From: Paenibacillus tuaregi
GTDB lineage: Bacteria > Bacillota > Bacilli > Paenibacillales > Paenibacillaceae
Direction: 5' to 3'
Assembly: GCF_900086655.1 (NCBI RefSeq)
Contig: NZ_LT575476.1
Location: 82,753-146,501 of the forward strand
DNA: 63,749 nucleotides
Positions 27,896-36,806 of the stretch are shown here, piece by piece (positions within the stretch are counted from its first letter, which is position 1; each line of letters starts with the position of its first letter). The notes under the pieces were generated by a model. It saw only the letters and a program-made list of their open reading frames with translations, ran no database searches and was not told where the DNA came from. A program made the position numbers and the translations under genes.

Positions 27896-28852
27896 ATGTA
27901 TAAATCAATCGTGATCGGAACCGGCCCGTCTGGGCTTACGGCAGCCATATATTTGGCTCGTGCAAATTTGAAGCCGCTGGTGATTGAGGGATTGGAACCA
28001 GGCGGACAGCTGACGACTACCACGGAAGTGGAGAACTTTCCAGGGTTCCCACAGGGGATTATGGGGCCGGAACTGATGGACAACATGCGCAAGCAAGCGG
28101 AACGCTTCGGCGCTGAGTTCCGAAGCGGCTGGGTTGAAGAAGTCGACTTCTCCAAGCGGCCATTCTCCGTTAAGGTAACAGGCCAAGAGGATGCCCTGCA
28201 GGCGGAGACGGTCATTATCTCAACCGGAGCCTCGGCAAGATACCTCGGGATTCCGGGGGAGCAGGACAATGTGGGCCGCGGCGTCAGCACCTGTGCCACC
28301 TGTGACGGATTCTTCTTCCGCGGGAAGAAGATCATTGTGGTGGGCGGCGGGGACTCAGCCATGGAAGAGGCCAGCTTCCTGACACGCTTCGCTTCTGAGG
28401 TGACTCTGGTGCATCGCCGCGATGAGCTCCGCGCCTCGAAGATCATGCAGGACCGCGCGCGGGAGAATGAGAAGGTGAAATGGGCACTGAACCGGACGCC
28501 GCTGGAAGTGGTAACCGATGACAAGGGAGTAAAAGGGCTGAAGGTTCGCAACAATGAGAGCGGACAAGAGGAACTTATTGAGGCGAACGGGGTGTTCGTG
28601 GCAATCGGTCATACTCCGAATACGAAATTCCTCGGTGGTCAGATCAAGACCGATGATCACGGCTACATTGTGGTAAAGCCGGGAACGACCGAGACCAATG
28701 TCCCTGGCGTGTTCGCCTGTGGGGACGTTCAGGATACGAAGTACCGCCAGGCCATCACTGCAGCCGGTTCCGGCTGTATGGCCGCGATGGATTGCGAGAA
28801 GTTCCTGGAAGGCGCAATGGTGCACGATTGGAGCGAGACGCTGGACCAGTAA
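27896..28852 (+). CDS. trxB: Thioredoxin-disulfide reductase
   Basis: This FAD enzyme passes NADPH electrons to thioredoxin. The 318-aa product has FAD motif GTGPSGLTAA (8-17), redox cysteines C133 and C136 in STCATCDGFF, NADPH motif VGGGDSAMEEA, and the C-terminal GVFACGDVQDTKYRQ flavin segment. AAGGAGG precedes the ATG. It is monocistronic here, closed by a strong terminator. Confidence 0.97.
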   Translation: MYKSIVIGTGPSGLTAAIYLARANLKPLVIEGLEPGGQLTTTTEVENFPGFPQGIMGPELMDNMRKQAERFGAEFRSGWVEEVDFSKRPFSVKVTGQEDALQAETVIISTGASARYLGIPGEQDNVGRGVSTCATCDGFFFRGKKIIVVGGGDSAMEEASFLTRFASEVTLVHRRDELRASKIMQDRARENEKVKWALNRTPLEVVTDDKGVKGLKVRNNESGQEELIEANGVFVAIGHTPNTKFLGGQIKTDDHGYIVVKPGTTETNVPGVFACGDVQDTKYRQAITAAGSGCMAAMDCEKFLEGAMVHDWSETLDQ

Positions 28853-28869
28853 GCAGGGTCAAATCACAT

Positions 28870-28922
28870 AACAAAGAAGCTGTCCCCTCCATTTCCATGG
28901 CCGTTGGGACAGCTTCTTTGTT
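28870..28922. terminator. Bidirectional terminator after trxB
   Basis: A perfect 17-bp stem AACAAAGAAGCTGTCCC / GGGACAGCTTCTTTGTT has a 19-nt loop. It lies between trxB (+) and the small secreted-protein gene (-). T-rich ends occur on both sides. Confidence 0.9.
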
Positions 28923-28963
28923 TATTGTAGGAAGCGGACAAGTACTGAAGTCTGATTATCCGA

Positions 28964-29440
28964 TCAGCTCTGCTCTGCCGAGATATCGAGATCAACGAAG
29001 TCTCCGTTCCGCGTGTAAATATACATATCCCATTTGCCGCTGATACCTTCAGCAGCAAGCTCCTTAAATTCCTGGGTTCTGCTCGAGCCTGGTGAGATGG
29101 CGATATCCTCTATAAATTTCACTTGATTTCGCTTAATCGTCATATATACGGATGAGCTGCTGTTGTTCCTGATCGTAAAGGTCAATTTCTTGCCATTCAA
29201 AGGTGAGCTGGTATACTCGCCGGTGTAGGCTCCCAGACCGCTATGATGGGTCTCAAGAGGCTGCCGATGGCTTAACAGGTTGATCTGGTCTTCAGAATAG
29301 GGGCTTCCTGCTGCTGAAGGCAACGACGAAGAGGCCTGAACAGATGGCGGCTGCAGTCCCGGAGCGGCAAAAATAGCAATAGCTGCTGCAGCCACGCCGA
29401 GTCCAGTAACCAGCAGGAGGGACAACTTTTTTAATGTCAT
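28964..29440 (-). CDS. Small secreted protein of unknown function
   Basis: This 158-aa protein has an N-terminal signal or anchor (about 4-40: LKKLSLLLVTGLGVAAAAIA then AAPG) and a beta-rich C-terminal part with IRNNSSSSVYMTIKRNQVKF. It resembles no family I know. ATG 29440 with AAGGA 11 nt upstream is preferred over ATG 29452, which lies next to that site. Confidence 0.65.
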   Translation of the reverse strand: MTLKKLSLLLVTGLGVAAAAIAIFAAPGLQPPSVQASSSLPSAAGSPYSEDQINLLSHRQPLETHHSGLGAYTGEYTSSPLNGKKLTFTIRNNSSSSVYMTIKRNQVKFIEDIAISPGSSRTQEFKELAAEGISGKWDMYIYTRNGDFVDLDISAEQS

Positions 29441-29463
29441 AACGGTGACCATCCTTACTTTCT

Positions 29464-29505
29464 AGTATAAAAATTGAACTTGAGAGAATTACCTGTATCG
29501 GCTTC
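29464..29505 (+). repeat. Possible truncated copy of the dispersed repeat
   Basis: ATTGAACTTGAGAGAATTAC matches the left end of subfamily 1 copies (copy F ATTGAACTTGAGGATTAC, copy A GGACTTAAGAATTAC). The core and right end are absent. It may be a decayed remnant. Confidence 0.4.
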
Positions 29506-29542
29506 CTCATACTTCCATTTTACCAAAGAACGGTTTCTTTTG

Positions 29543-29789
29543 CTTTAATTTGTTTGTTTTGAGATGGAAGATTTCGCCAAAGTCGGCAAAGAGACGAACG
29601 ACTCACGACCAAGCGCTAGCAGTCGCCTTTGGTTTTGGATTTCATCCCCTGGAAATAAATCAAGAAAGAAATCCGAAACCAATAGGGATGGGAAGGGGGT
29701 GTTCGTTATTAAAGCGCACGGCACGAAGCTCCCGGCGCGCGGTATGGCGTTGCATGACGGCTGTCATTCTGAACAAACACAAACCGAAC
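29543..29789. repeat. Unexplained structured intergenic segment
   Basis: This is a gene-free stretch of about 250 bp with a strong internal stem GGTTTTGGATTTC / GAAATCCGAAACC (29631-29643 / 29668-29680), smaller stems CGACT/AGTCG and ATGAC/GTCAT, and weakly inverted ends (TTTGTTTGTTTTGAGA versus TCTGAACAAACACAAA). Its layout recalls the dispersed repeats but shares no clear sequence with them. The short overlapping ORFs here are probably not genes. Confidence 0.4.
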
Positions 29790-29794
29790 TCTTA

Positions 29795-29831
29795 AAACGC
29801 AAACAAAGGCCACCCCTTGCCGGGTGGCCTT
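29795..29831 (-). terminator. Terminator of the erythromycin-esterase-like gene
   Basis: A 10-bp stem AAGGCCACCC/GGGTGGCCTT is followed on the minus strand by TTTGTTTGCGTTTT. It lies about 15 bp after the stop of the minus-strand gene. Confidence 0.85.
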
Positions 29832-29844
29832 GTTCATGTGCTCC

Positions 29845-31239
29845 TTAGTTCGATGAAGGAGCTGCAAGCTTGGAGAAATCAACAGGTGTGGGCGACTTTA
29901 CCTTATCAATAAGAAGAATGCCGTCATATTGGTCTCTCGGAATGAACTTCATCTGGTTCGGCATAATGAACTCAGCCGTCATGCCATCTTCAGCCGCATA
30001 TATAGGTTTGAACATCCAGGCATTTAACGAATTTTTCTTCTGTCTGGACAAGTCGATGAAGGTGTTCTTATACCCACTGCTGAGCATTAGATTCTCAAGG
30101 CTTCCCTTAGGCATAGGTTTGATGGTAAAAGGCTTGTTCGCGGAAATCGTAGAGGCCGAGCCCTGGTTCATATACAGACCAACAACATAGAGCTTATCCT
30201 TCAGCTTCTTGTGGAGCATTTCGCCCATGCTGGTGAAGCTGCGAACCCATTTTCCGTTCTCTTTGGTTAGAATTTGGGACGTATTCTTGGCCAGATGGTC
30301 ATTATGTGCCCACAGAATCACCTTTTTGCCGGGATATAAGTTCTTCATCTGCCACTCCAGATTGTCCACCATCAGTCTGTCTCTGAATTCATAAGAGCGT
30401 GTTACATCTTGTTGAGCGGCCATATTCAGAAAATTAATATGGTCTCTCAGGGAACGGATGATGATATCCGTCATTTTGGGATTGTCCGGATATTTAGAAG
30501 CGAACTCTTGACGGTGTTCTTGAATATACTTGATCGTTTCTTTATATTTGGGTTCATAGAGATCAATAACCTGTTTTATTTCTTTGTTATATGTGTCATT
30601 CTTAGATGAGAAGCTCCCGTATTTGTTAAGCACTCCATAATAGGAGGTGATTGCTTTCATTTCCATTTCAGCGAAGTCTTTGCCTCTTTGCGGATCGATC
30701 TTATACAGCCCTGATGCAATAAAGTTGGTCAAGTAATAAGAAGTGAACTGCATATCATAACCGGCTAAATAGAGAGGTCTCTTCCCTTTGCTCTGCTGCT
30801 GGATGTATTTGAACAGCTCAAGGGTTTCCTGGGAATGCCATACCTGAAGGATAGAGCCGGCCATCATTTCTTCCGGGCTTAGTTTATTTCTGGTGTTCCA
30901 AGCTGCGGCAGCATCGCCCATGCCCGATTCAAACGCGATCACGTCGAACCCGAGCTCTTCATGCAGATATTTGATCAACCGGGTCTTGGCACTGCTATAC
31001 TCTGCTACCCGGTGAAAGTTCTCCCCGAGACTCACTACGGTCTTCCCTTGAAGCAGCGGCTTCAGGAAGGCCAAATCCCGGTAATCGTCGGATACCAGGG
31101 ATTTAATCTCATGGCTGTTTTGCCGGATCCACTGCTGTTGATTTTTGGCTGGGGCAGCTGAAGAAAGGCCGGGAAGGATTAACGTTAAGCCGACAGTTAG
31201 GGTTAATACAAGTTTGAATGATTTTTTTAAAGACAGCAT
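29845..31239 (-). CDS. Erythromycin esterase-like secreted protein
   Basis: This 464-aa protein has a signal peptide (1-28, ending near SSAAPA) and an erythromycin-esterase family domain. VVSLGENFHRVAEYSSAKTR (family metal/catalytic His-Glu region), FDVIAFESGMGDAAAAWN, and KVILWAHNDHLAKN are the recognisable blocks. Known members (EreA/EreB) hydrolyse macrolide lactones, but most homologues are uncharacterised and secretion is unusual for a true Ere enzyme. ATG 31239 has AGAGGAGA upstream. Confidence 0.8.
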   Translation of the reverse strand: MLSLKKSFKLVLTLTVGLTLILPGLSSAAPAKNQQQWIRQNSHEIKSLVSDDYRDLAFLKPLLQGKTVVSLGENFHRVAEYSSAKTRLIKYLHEELGFDVIAFESGMGDAAAAWNTRNKLSPEEMMAGSILQVWHSQETLELFKYIQQQSKGKRPLYLAGYDMQFTSYYLTNFIASGLYKIDPQRGKDFAEMEMKAITSYYGVLNKYGSFSSKNDTYNKEIKQVIDLYEPKYKETIKYIQEHRQEFASKYPDNPKMTDIIIRSLRDHINFLNMAAQQDVTRSYEFRDRLMVDNLEWQMKNLYPGKKVILWAHNDHLAKNTSQILTKENGKWVRSFTSMGEMLHKKLKDKLYVVGLYMNQGSASTISANKPFTIKPMPKGSLENLMLSSGYKNTFIDLSRQKKNSLNAWMFKPIYAAEDGMTAEFIMPNQMKFIPRDQYDGILLIDKVKSPTPVDFSKLAAPSSN

Positions 31240-31368
31240 ATGAATGATCTCCTCTAAATGAATTTAGATAGCTTGATAGTGACAGGGCAATAAACATGCC
31301 CGGCTGTTAGTGAACAATATCAGTTTTCAACTGTCTGAATCATACGTATCAATTAGGAGGATATGTCC

Positions 31369-32901
31369 TCAAGAGTTTGTGCCTGCACTTGTATTCTTCG
31401 CCAAGGCCCATCTCCGGAACATCAGCACCGCTTTCAGCACGCCCAGGGCAATCAGGAGCATGGGAAGATAATAAAGAACGTGGCCTAAGCCAGGGAGAAA
31501 TGTCTGCACAACCGGCCATGGAGCTGAAAACACCTTGGGAACATAGATTAGTATGGCTATAGGAAGGATCAGGTGGACCAAGCCAACGATTCCCGTATGT
31601 ATGCACAGCCACCGGCGTGATGATTGATATTGGGTCCGCCATTTGAACAACCCGTTCAAGGTCCAGACTAGATAGGCGAGCACTACTAGAAGGGCAAAAT
31701 CTGCCTTTATATAAGTCTGGCTGACCGATGGGATTGATTCCACTTCCGGGTCCTGTCCATGAAGAATACGGCTGAGACCTAACGCTATCCGGTCATAGGG
31801 CATTAGGTAATCCAGTGCGTTCGTCAGCAAAATAATCCCGTAGTCTCCATCCATAACCAGCATGGAATAGGTATTCTCCGTCATCCCATTATGGAAGGTT
31901 ACTCCATTCTTGATGGTCCAGCCCATGCCATAAGAGGCTCCTCCCCCCATGTTGGTGGCAGGCGCATGCATCTGCTCTACCCCTCCCGGAGAAAGGATAG
32001 ACGTTCCCATATATTTACCCCGGTTCATCTGGGCCATCATGTAGTGGGCCAAGTCCCTGGAGCTTGAGATCAAGTACCCCGATGCAACCGTCCCTGTGTG
32101 GGGAAGCTGCTTCGTAGGAATCATATAGCCCATGAGGGATTGGTACCCTGTAGCCAGATGGCTTCCGGCTTCCTCTGGGGAAGCAAAGCTGTATTTCATG
32201 TCGAGTGGCTGAAAGATATGCTTGTGTACATAATTGGTATATGATTCTCCACTCACTGCCTCAATAATTCCACCCAGGATATTATAGTTCAAGTTAGAGT
32301 ATTGATAGGCAGTACCAGGCGGCGCTATAAGGGAAACCGTGCTTAAATCCCTCAGATGTTCCTGAATCGGCTTGTTGCCATTCATCATCCCGACCCGTCC
32401 GTCATACTCGCTGAGTCCGCTGGCCTGGTGAAGCAGATCGCGAACCCGGATGACCCCGGCGGCTGACTTATCCGCCAGCTTGAATGAGGGCAGGTATTGG
32501 GTTACAGGAGCATTCATGTCGATCATGCCTGCTTCAACCAGCTGCATCACAGCTAGGGCCGTGAACGACTTGGTCGTTGACCCGAGGACAAAAGAAGTCT
32601 CCGGAGTAACGGGAGTCTGACCAGGTCCTGTAACCCCGTAGCCCTTCAAGTAGACGATTTGATCCTTTGTTACGATACCTACAGCTGCTCCGGGAATATG
32701 CAGCTGGCTCATCGCGGTCTCCATGAACTTGTCGATTTTGGAATCTACGATGGGCCTGCTGTCTCCTCCGGCTACTTGAACAGCTTGAACAGCTGGAGCA
32801 GACAGCGAAGACAGGCAACAAGCGAGAAGGAGAAGGGAAGGTACGGTCCAGCCGCGTAATGCTGCTTTGCAGCAGCAGATGAACCTCCTTATTGTGCTCA
32901 C
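31369..32901 (-). CDS. Beta-lactamase-family serine hydrolase with membrane tail
   Basis: This 510-aa class C/penicillin-binding-protein-like hydrolase has a signal sequence (about 15-42), catalytic S108-x-x-K111 in GSTTKSF, a Tyr-Ser-Asn motif in YQYSNLNYNILG, and a C-terminal segment of three or four membrane helices (about 400-500). It may act on D-Ala-D-Ala peptides or another ester. It starts 13 bp after an ABC permease gene, so it is probably the last gene of that exporter operon. GTG start with GGGAGGG 8 nt upstream. Confidence 0.87.
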   Translation of the reverse strand: MSTIRRFICCCKAALRGWTVPSLLLLACCLSSLSAPAVQAVQVAGGDSRPIVDSKIDKFMETAMSQLHIPGAAVGIVTKDQIVYLKGYGVTGPGQTPVTPETSFVLGSTTKSFTALAVMQLVEAGMIDMNAPVTQYLPSFKLADKSAAGVIRVRDLLHQASGLSEYDGRVGMMNGNKPIQEHLRDLSTVSLIAPPGTAYQYSNLNYNILGGIIEAVSGESYTNYVHKHIFQPLDMKYSFASPEEAGSHLATGYQSLMGYMIPTKQLPHTGTVASGYLISSSRDLAHYMMAQMNRGKYMGTSILSPGGVEQMHAPATNMGGGASYGMGWTIKNGVTFHNGMTENTYSMLVMDGDYGIILLTNALDYLMPYDRIALGLSRILHGQDPEVESIPSVSQTYIKADFALLVVLAYLVWTLNGLFKWRTQYQSSRRWLCIHTGIVGLVHLILPIAILIYVPKVFSAPWPVVQTFLPGLGHVLYYLPMLLIALGVLKAVLMFRRWALAKNTSAGTNS

Positions 32902-32914
32902 GGAAGGTCCCTCC

Positions 32915-33655
32915 CTAAATTTCCCGGCGGTTGAAGTAGATCAGCCCTGCAGCGAAGAACAGAACAAAGCTTCCAACGACCGTGATCATCAGGCTCTCAA
33001 ACGAGAGATTAAACCCAAAAGAACCGATGTTAGTTGAACTTGCTGGAATCATGGCTTGAATAGGCTGTGCCCAAGGATAGAAAGGTCTTATTTTATCGGA
33101 GTTGATGACCAGAATGTTAGGCACTGTAAAAATAACATTAACAACAAGCGGGGCAGCGAAGCTGGCCCATCGCAAGGAGAACCCGAGTTGAAGAGCCGCC
33201 AGCGGCAGACAGGCTACCCAGCCCCCTATAATGCTGCGGGTAAGCATGGCCCAAGGAAAAGGCTCATGAATGCCTTTGACTTGTGACGCGATTAAGAAGC
33301 TTCCAAGGAACAGCAGCTGGGTTAGTGCCAGCAGAGCCGCCACGATTAGGAACTTCGCGGTAAATACGGATGTCCGCGATACAGGGAGTGACAGCAGGGA
33401 CTTCCAGCCGCCTCCCACATGTTCATACCGGCAAATGAAAGATGAGAATATGCCGGTGAGAATGGGCAGGAACAGCAGGGCATGGAACAAGGACATGGTG
33501 GACATCAGCACCATGTAGCCTGAAGCATCCTTTGCGGAATTAGTCAGCAGCCCTACCAGCAGGGCAAGCAAGGGGCTGCCCAAAGTCAGCAGCCACAAAT
33601 TCGACTTGGACATCTTGAGCCGTTCGGACGAAAGTACCCGGATGAATGTATTCAA
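32915..33655 (-). CDS. ABC-2 permease, lantibiotic/bacitracin-protection type
   Basis: This 246-aa protein with six membrane helices is of the LanG/SpaG-MutG kind: short loops, an early SERLKMSKSNLWL amphipathic segment, and ending in LIYFNRREI. It pairs with the neighbouring 237-aa permease and the BcrA-like ATPase. The start is 1 bp after the previous stop. Confidence 0.85.
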   Translation of the reverse strand: MNTFIRVLSSERLKMSKSNLWLLTLGSPLLALLVGLLTNSAKDASGYMVLMSTMSLFHALLFLPILTGIFSSFICRYEHVGGGWKSLLSLPVSRTSVFTAKFLIVAALLALTQLLFLGSFLIASQVKGIHEPFPWAMLTRSIIGGWVACLPLAALQLGFSLRWASFAAPLVVNVIFTVPNILVINSDKIRPFYPWAQPIQAMIPASSTNIGSFGFNLSFESLMITVVGSFVLFFAAGLIYFNRREI

Positions 33656-33656
33656 T

Positions 33657-34370
33657 TTAGTTCACGTCCTTCCGGTTGAAATGTACCAGGGCCACGGCCA
33701 GAATGAGCAGGCCGAGAACAACCCCGGCAGATAAGTAGACGATATAGTTTGGAGCCGCAAAAGCCAGGGAAGGCCAGTTCAGCGGCATGAGATCAGCCAG
33801 CTGGCCTGTGAACAGGGAGCATATGGCCATAGCCAAACCGAGTGTCACCGGCAGAGCCTGGTTCTTAAATGTAAGCGACAGATACAGCTGCAGCGCAAGC
33901 ACGGGCAGTGAGCCAAGGAAAGGAAAGAATCCTAACCGGAGCAGCTCGGCCCATGGAACCGGGGTGCTGATCCCGAGACACAGTCCAAGCAAGAGAGCTC
34001 CCAACGACAGCACCAGGCAGGAGATGGCCAGCAGGAATACACATACCAGAAACTTCGAAATGAACACTGTGGTCCGGGAGATCGGCAGCGCCAGGAGCTG
34101 TTTCCAGGAGCTCAGCTGATGTTCAACGCCAGCAAGCATTGAGCTTACCAGAGTGCTGCCCATGAACAGGGCCATGGGAACGAACAGGAAGATATTCTTA
34201 ATGATCGACATCCATAAGTTCCCGTTGGCGCGGGCGACCATGAACTCGTAGCGCAGTCCGAAATTGAGCGCCTGCATGGCGACAAGCCCGATGGGGGCAA
34301 TGAAGATCAGGAACCAGATTCCTTTGCCGCGTATCTTCAGGAAGTCAGCGGATAAAGCCCGGCCAATCAT
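33657..34370 (-). CDS. ABC-2 permease, lantibiotic/bacitracin-protection type
   Basis: This 237-aa protein with six membrane helices resembles LanE/SpaE-MutE proteins, beginning with SADFLKIRGKGIWFLIF and ending in ALVHFNRKDVN. Its ATG overlaps the ATPase stop (ATGA), so the two are co-translated. It is similar in layout to the next permease, suggesting an old duplication. Confidence 0.85.
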   Translation of the reverse strand: MIGRALSADFLKIRGKGIWFLIFIAPIGLVAMQALNFGLRYEFMVARANGNLWMSIIKNIFLFVPMALFMGSTLVSSMLAGVEHQLSSWKQLLALPISRTTVFISKFLVCVFLLAISCLVLSLGALLLGLCLGISTPVPWAELLRLGFFPFLGSLPVLALQLYLSLTFKNQALPVTLGLAMAICSLFTGQLADLMPLNWPSLAFAAPNYIVYLSAGVVLGLLILAVALVHFNRKDVN

Positions 34371-35281
34371 AGGGACTTCACCTCCCCGATAACCTCCATG
34401 AAGATGTCCTCGAGCGACTTGTTCTTCTCCTCTACGCGGTAGATCAAGTGTCCGTTGTCAACGAGCCGCTTGACCAGGGAAGCAACTTGCTTGTCATCCA
34501 GGCCTTCCACATGCAGCACATTCTGCTGGGCCTGTCCGGTAATTCCGGCATCCTTGGCCAGCCACAGAGCGGATTCAGCTTCCGACACTCTGATGTCTAT
34601 TCCGCCGGCCGCCTTCTGCCGCAGATTGGAGATCGTGTCTTGGAAGACCATCCGCCCGTCGCGGATAATGCCAACGGTTCCGGCCATCTGTTCGACCTCA
34701 CCGAGCAAATGGCTGGAGACGAGGACCGTGATCCCATGCTCCCTCGGCATCTGCTTGATCAGCTCGCGGATTTCGTGGATCCCGGATGGATCAAGTCCGT
34801 TCGTAGGCTCATCGAGGATCAGGAGTTCGGGGGAGCCTAGCAGAGCGGACGCAATTCCCAGGCGCTGCTTCATTCCGAGTGAGTAGCCCTTCACCGCCCG
34901 TTTGGATTCCTTGGTTAGGGATACAATCTCAAGGACCTCATCAATGCGTGATTTCGGAACATCCAGGATCCGGCGGATGGCTTCCAAGTTCTCGACCGCA
35001 GTCAGATGGCCGTAATAGGAGGGGTACTCCACCAGCGATCCGACCCGGCGCAGTATATTAATTTTGTCGCTCTTCAAGTTCTTTCCGAGAATTTGGACAG
35101 TTCCCTTCGTTGGACGAATCAGTCCGAGCAGCATGCGTATCGTTGTAGTCTTGCCGGCCCCGTTTGGACCGAGGAAACCGTAAATTTCCCCTTTCTTGAT
35201 CTCCAGATTCAAATCGCTGACGGCATTCCGTCCGCGGTAGCTTTTCGTTAAACCATTGGTTTTGATTACATATTCGCTCAT
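34367..35281 (-). CDS. BcrA/LanF-like ABC exporter ATPase
   Basis: This 304-aa ATPase has Walker A GPNGAGKTT (about 38-46), signature YSLGMKQRLGIASALL, Walker B LLILDEPTNGLDP and H-loop VSSHLLGEVEQMA, and a C-terminal domain typical of the BcrA/LanF self-protection group that expels bacitracin or lantibiotics. It leads the operon ATPase-permease-permease-serine hydrolase and follows, on the same strand, an OmpR-type two-component system which probably regulates it. Confidence 0.92.
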   Translation of the reverse strand: MSEYVIKTNGLTKSYRGRNAVSDLNLEIKKGEIYGFLGPNGAGKTTTIRMLLGLIRPTKGTVQILGKNLKSDKINILRRVGSLVEYPSYYGHLTAVENLEAIRRILDVPKSRIDEVLEIVSLTKESKRAVKGYSLGMKQRLGIASALLGSPELLILDEPTNGLDPSGIHEIRELIKQMPREHGITVLVSSHLLGEVEQMAGTVGIIRDGRMVFQDTISNLRQKAAGGIDIRVSEAESALWLAKDAGITGQAQQNVLHVEGLDDKQVASLVKRLVDNGHLIYRVEEKNKSLEDIFMEVIGEVKSL

Positions 35282-35318
35282 GGCTTCTCTTCACCTCGTT
35301 AACCAGCATAAATCGGTT

Positions 35319-35360
35319 AGTTTAAAAGCCGGTGTCCACCGAGTTTAAATTTAGTTTAAA
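35319..35360. promoter_or_regulatory. AGTTTAAA repeats upstream of the exporter operon
   Basis: AGTTTAAA occurs at 35319-35326, 35342-35349 and 35353-35360. The last two are 11 bp apart, about one helical turn, like OmpR-family binding sites. They lie upstream of the ATPase gene and downstream of the kinase gene. Confidence 0.4.
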
Positions 35361-35398
35361 AAAAGACCGGAGCGTGACGAATCACGCTTCCGGTCTTG
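35355..35398 (-). terminator. Terminator of the kinase-regulator operon
   Basis: A stem of about 15 bp (AGACCGGA...TCCGGTCT with inner GCGTGA/TCACGC) is followed on the minus strand by TTTTTTT. It ends the regulator-kinase transcript before the exporter operon. Confidence 0.9.
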
Positions 35399-35420
35399 AT
35401 TGTAGGCTTACCGCATCGCA

Positions 35421-36806
35421 TCAAGGGTGAATCCGCATGCGGGTCCCTTCGGTAGTGCTGTCAATATCTAGTTTGAGCGCCATCTCTTTAAGCAAAAGCT
35501 TAACAATAGCGAGGCCGAGGCCGGCTCCCTTAGTGCTGCTCTCGGCGAGCATGCCGGGACCGCGGTCATGGATGACCAGCTCCGCCGGTCTGCCTGGACT
35601 GCACTCTACGCTCAGGCCGATATAGCGGCCTGACTTGGCATGCCGTACGATGTTCTGGAACAAATTATCCAGAACCCGGCGGAAGGCCTGTTCATCGACG
35701 GGCCAGATTAGGGACTCGCCATCCAGATCAATATCAGGCTCAAGCCCTTCCCGTTCCCATAGGGGATACCAGGCGGCCGCGCTCTCCCTGACGATCCGGA
35801 GAATATCCTGAGACTTCGGATGGATGGCATATTTGCCGCTGGTCAGCAGGTTGTAGGAGAGAAGGTGATCGATCAGATGGTCGAGGTCACGCATTTTGTC
35901 CTGCATCAGGGTGAGGGACTGGCTTCCCTGCTCGGACAGGTTCTCCTTCTTCAGGGAATACAAGTGACTGCCGATCACGGTCAGCGGAGTTCTCAGATCA
36001 TGGGAGAGATTGCTGACCAGCCGCTTGCGCAGATGCTCTTCCTCGACCTCACGAATGCGGCTCTCCCGAAGCTGGTCAACCATGTAATTGAACGACTGCT
36101 CCAGCATTCCGATCTCATCGGCTTTGCCTGTGTGGATCTTCTGAGGAAGGCCGTCCTCGCCAGGGAAATGCATCGCTGACTCCAGGGTAAGCAGCCGCTT
36201 GCGAATATCGCGGAAGAACAGATAAGAGAGCCCCGCGAAGAAAGCAAACAGCAGGAGCAGTGTGATTCCAAACAGACTGAAGCTTGAACTGTCGCTGGCG
36301 CCTTTTATGAAATAGGAGCGCGGCACCTCAATCCCCATGAAGCCTTGCCGTTTGTTAGGAGAATCTCCGATGAACGCGACCACGGTGAAGAAGTTGTCGT
36401 CACTGCCGCCCTTTTTCATGTACTGGATCGTATCCTCTAAAGACCACTGAACCGGAAGTTTCCTTAAGACAGGGGGCAGCTGATGCGTTTCTCCGCTGTG
36501 ATCCACCCAGAAGATGGTGGCAAAAGGATATTTCTTTTTGTATTCCTTAAGGCGCTGATTAATTTTGTCCGGTGAAGCGTCGGCAAGCTGCTTGGCTGCG
36601 TCATGCCAGTTAGCCGTCAAATAGCCGGAATTAATATAATTCGGGTTGGCCTTCTCCTGGCTGGTCGTGACAACGCTGTTCATCAGCCAGGTTGCCAGGA
36701 AGCTAAGTGGAATCACCACGGGAACAAACAGGAGTGCCGCCAGAACAATAAGGAAGTAGCGGGACAAGAGAGAGGAGCGGAATTTGGGAAACCTGCGGAA
36801 CTTCAT
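35421..36806 (-). CDS. HAMP-containing sensor histidine kinase
   Basis: This 461-aa kinase has a membrane helix at about 13-40, an extracytoplasmic sensor of about 135 residues, a second helix at about 175-195, HAMP (about 196-250), HisKA with SNLSHDLRTPL, and HATPase with NLFQNIVRHA, HDRGPGM and KGAGLGLAIVKLL. It should phosphorylate the regulator encoded just upstream, whose stop overlaps this start (ATGA). Confidence 0.93.
   Translation of the reverse strand: MKFRRFPKFRSSLLSRYFLIVLAALLFVPVVIPLSFLATWLMNSVVTTSQEKANPNYINSGYLTANWHDAAKQLADASPDKINQRLKEYKKKYPFATIFWVDHSGETHQLPPVLRKLPVQWSLEDTIQYMKKGGSDDNFFTVVAFIGDSPNKRQGFMGIEVPRSYFIKGASDSSSFSLFGITLLLLFAFFAGLSYLFFRDIRKRLLTLESAMHFPGEDGLPQKIHTGKADEIGMLEQSFNYMVDQLRESRIREVEEEHLRKRLVSNLSHDLRTPLTVIGSHLYSLKKENLSEQGSQSLTLMQDKMRDLDHLIDHLLSYNLLTSGKYAIHPKSQDILRIVRESAAAWYPLWEREGLEPDIDLDGESLIWPVDEQAFRRVLDNLFQNIVRHAKSGRYIGLSVECSPGRPAELVIHDRGPGMLAESSTKGAGLGLAIVKLLLKEMALKLDIDSTTEGTRMRIHP

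Noticed and set aside
29550..29848. Two overlapping 81- and 94-aa plus-strand ORFs
   Set aside because: Neither has a convincing ribosome site or domain. They overlap each other, a strong stem and the minus-strand terminator.
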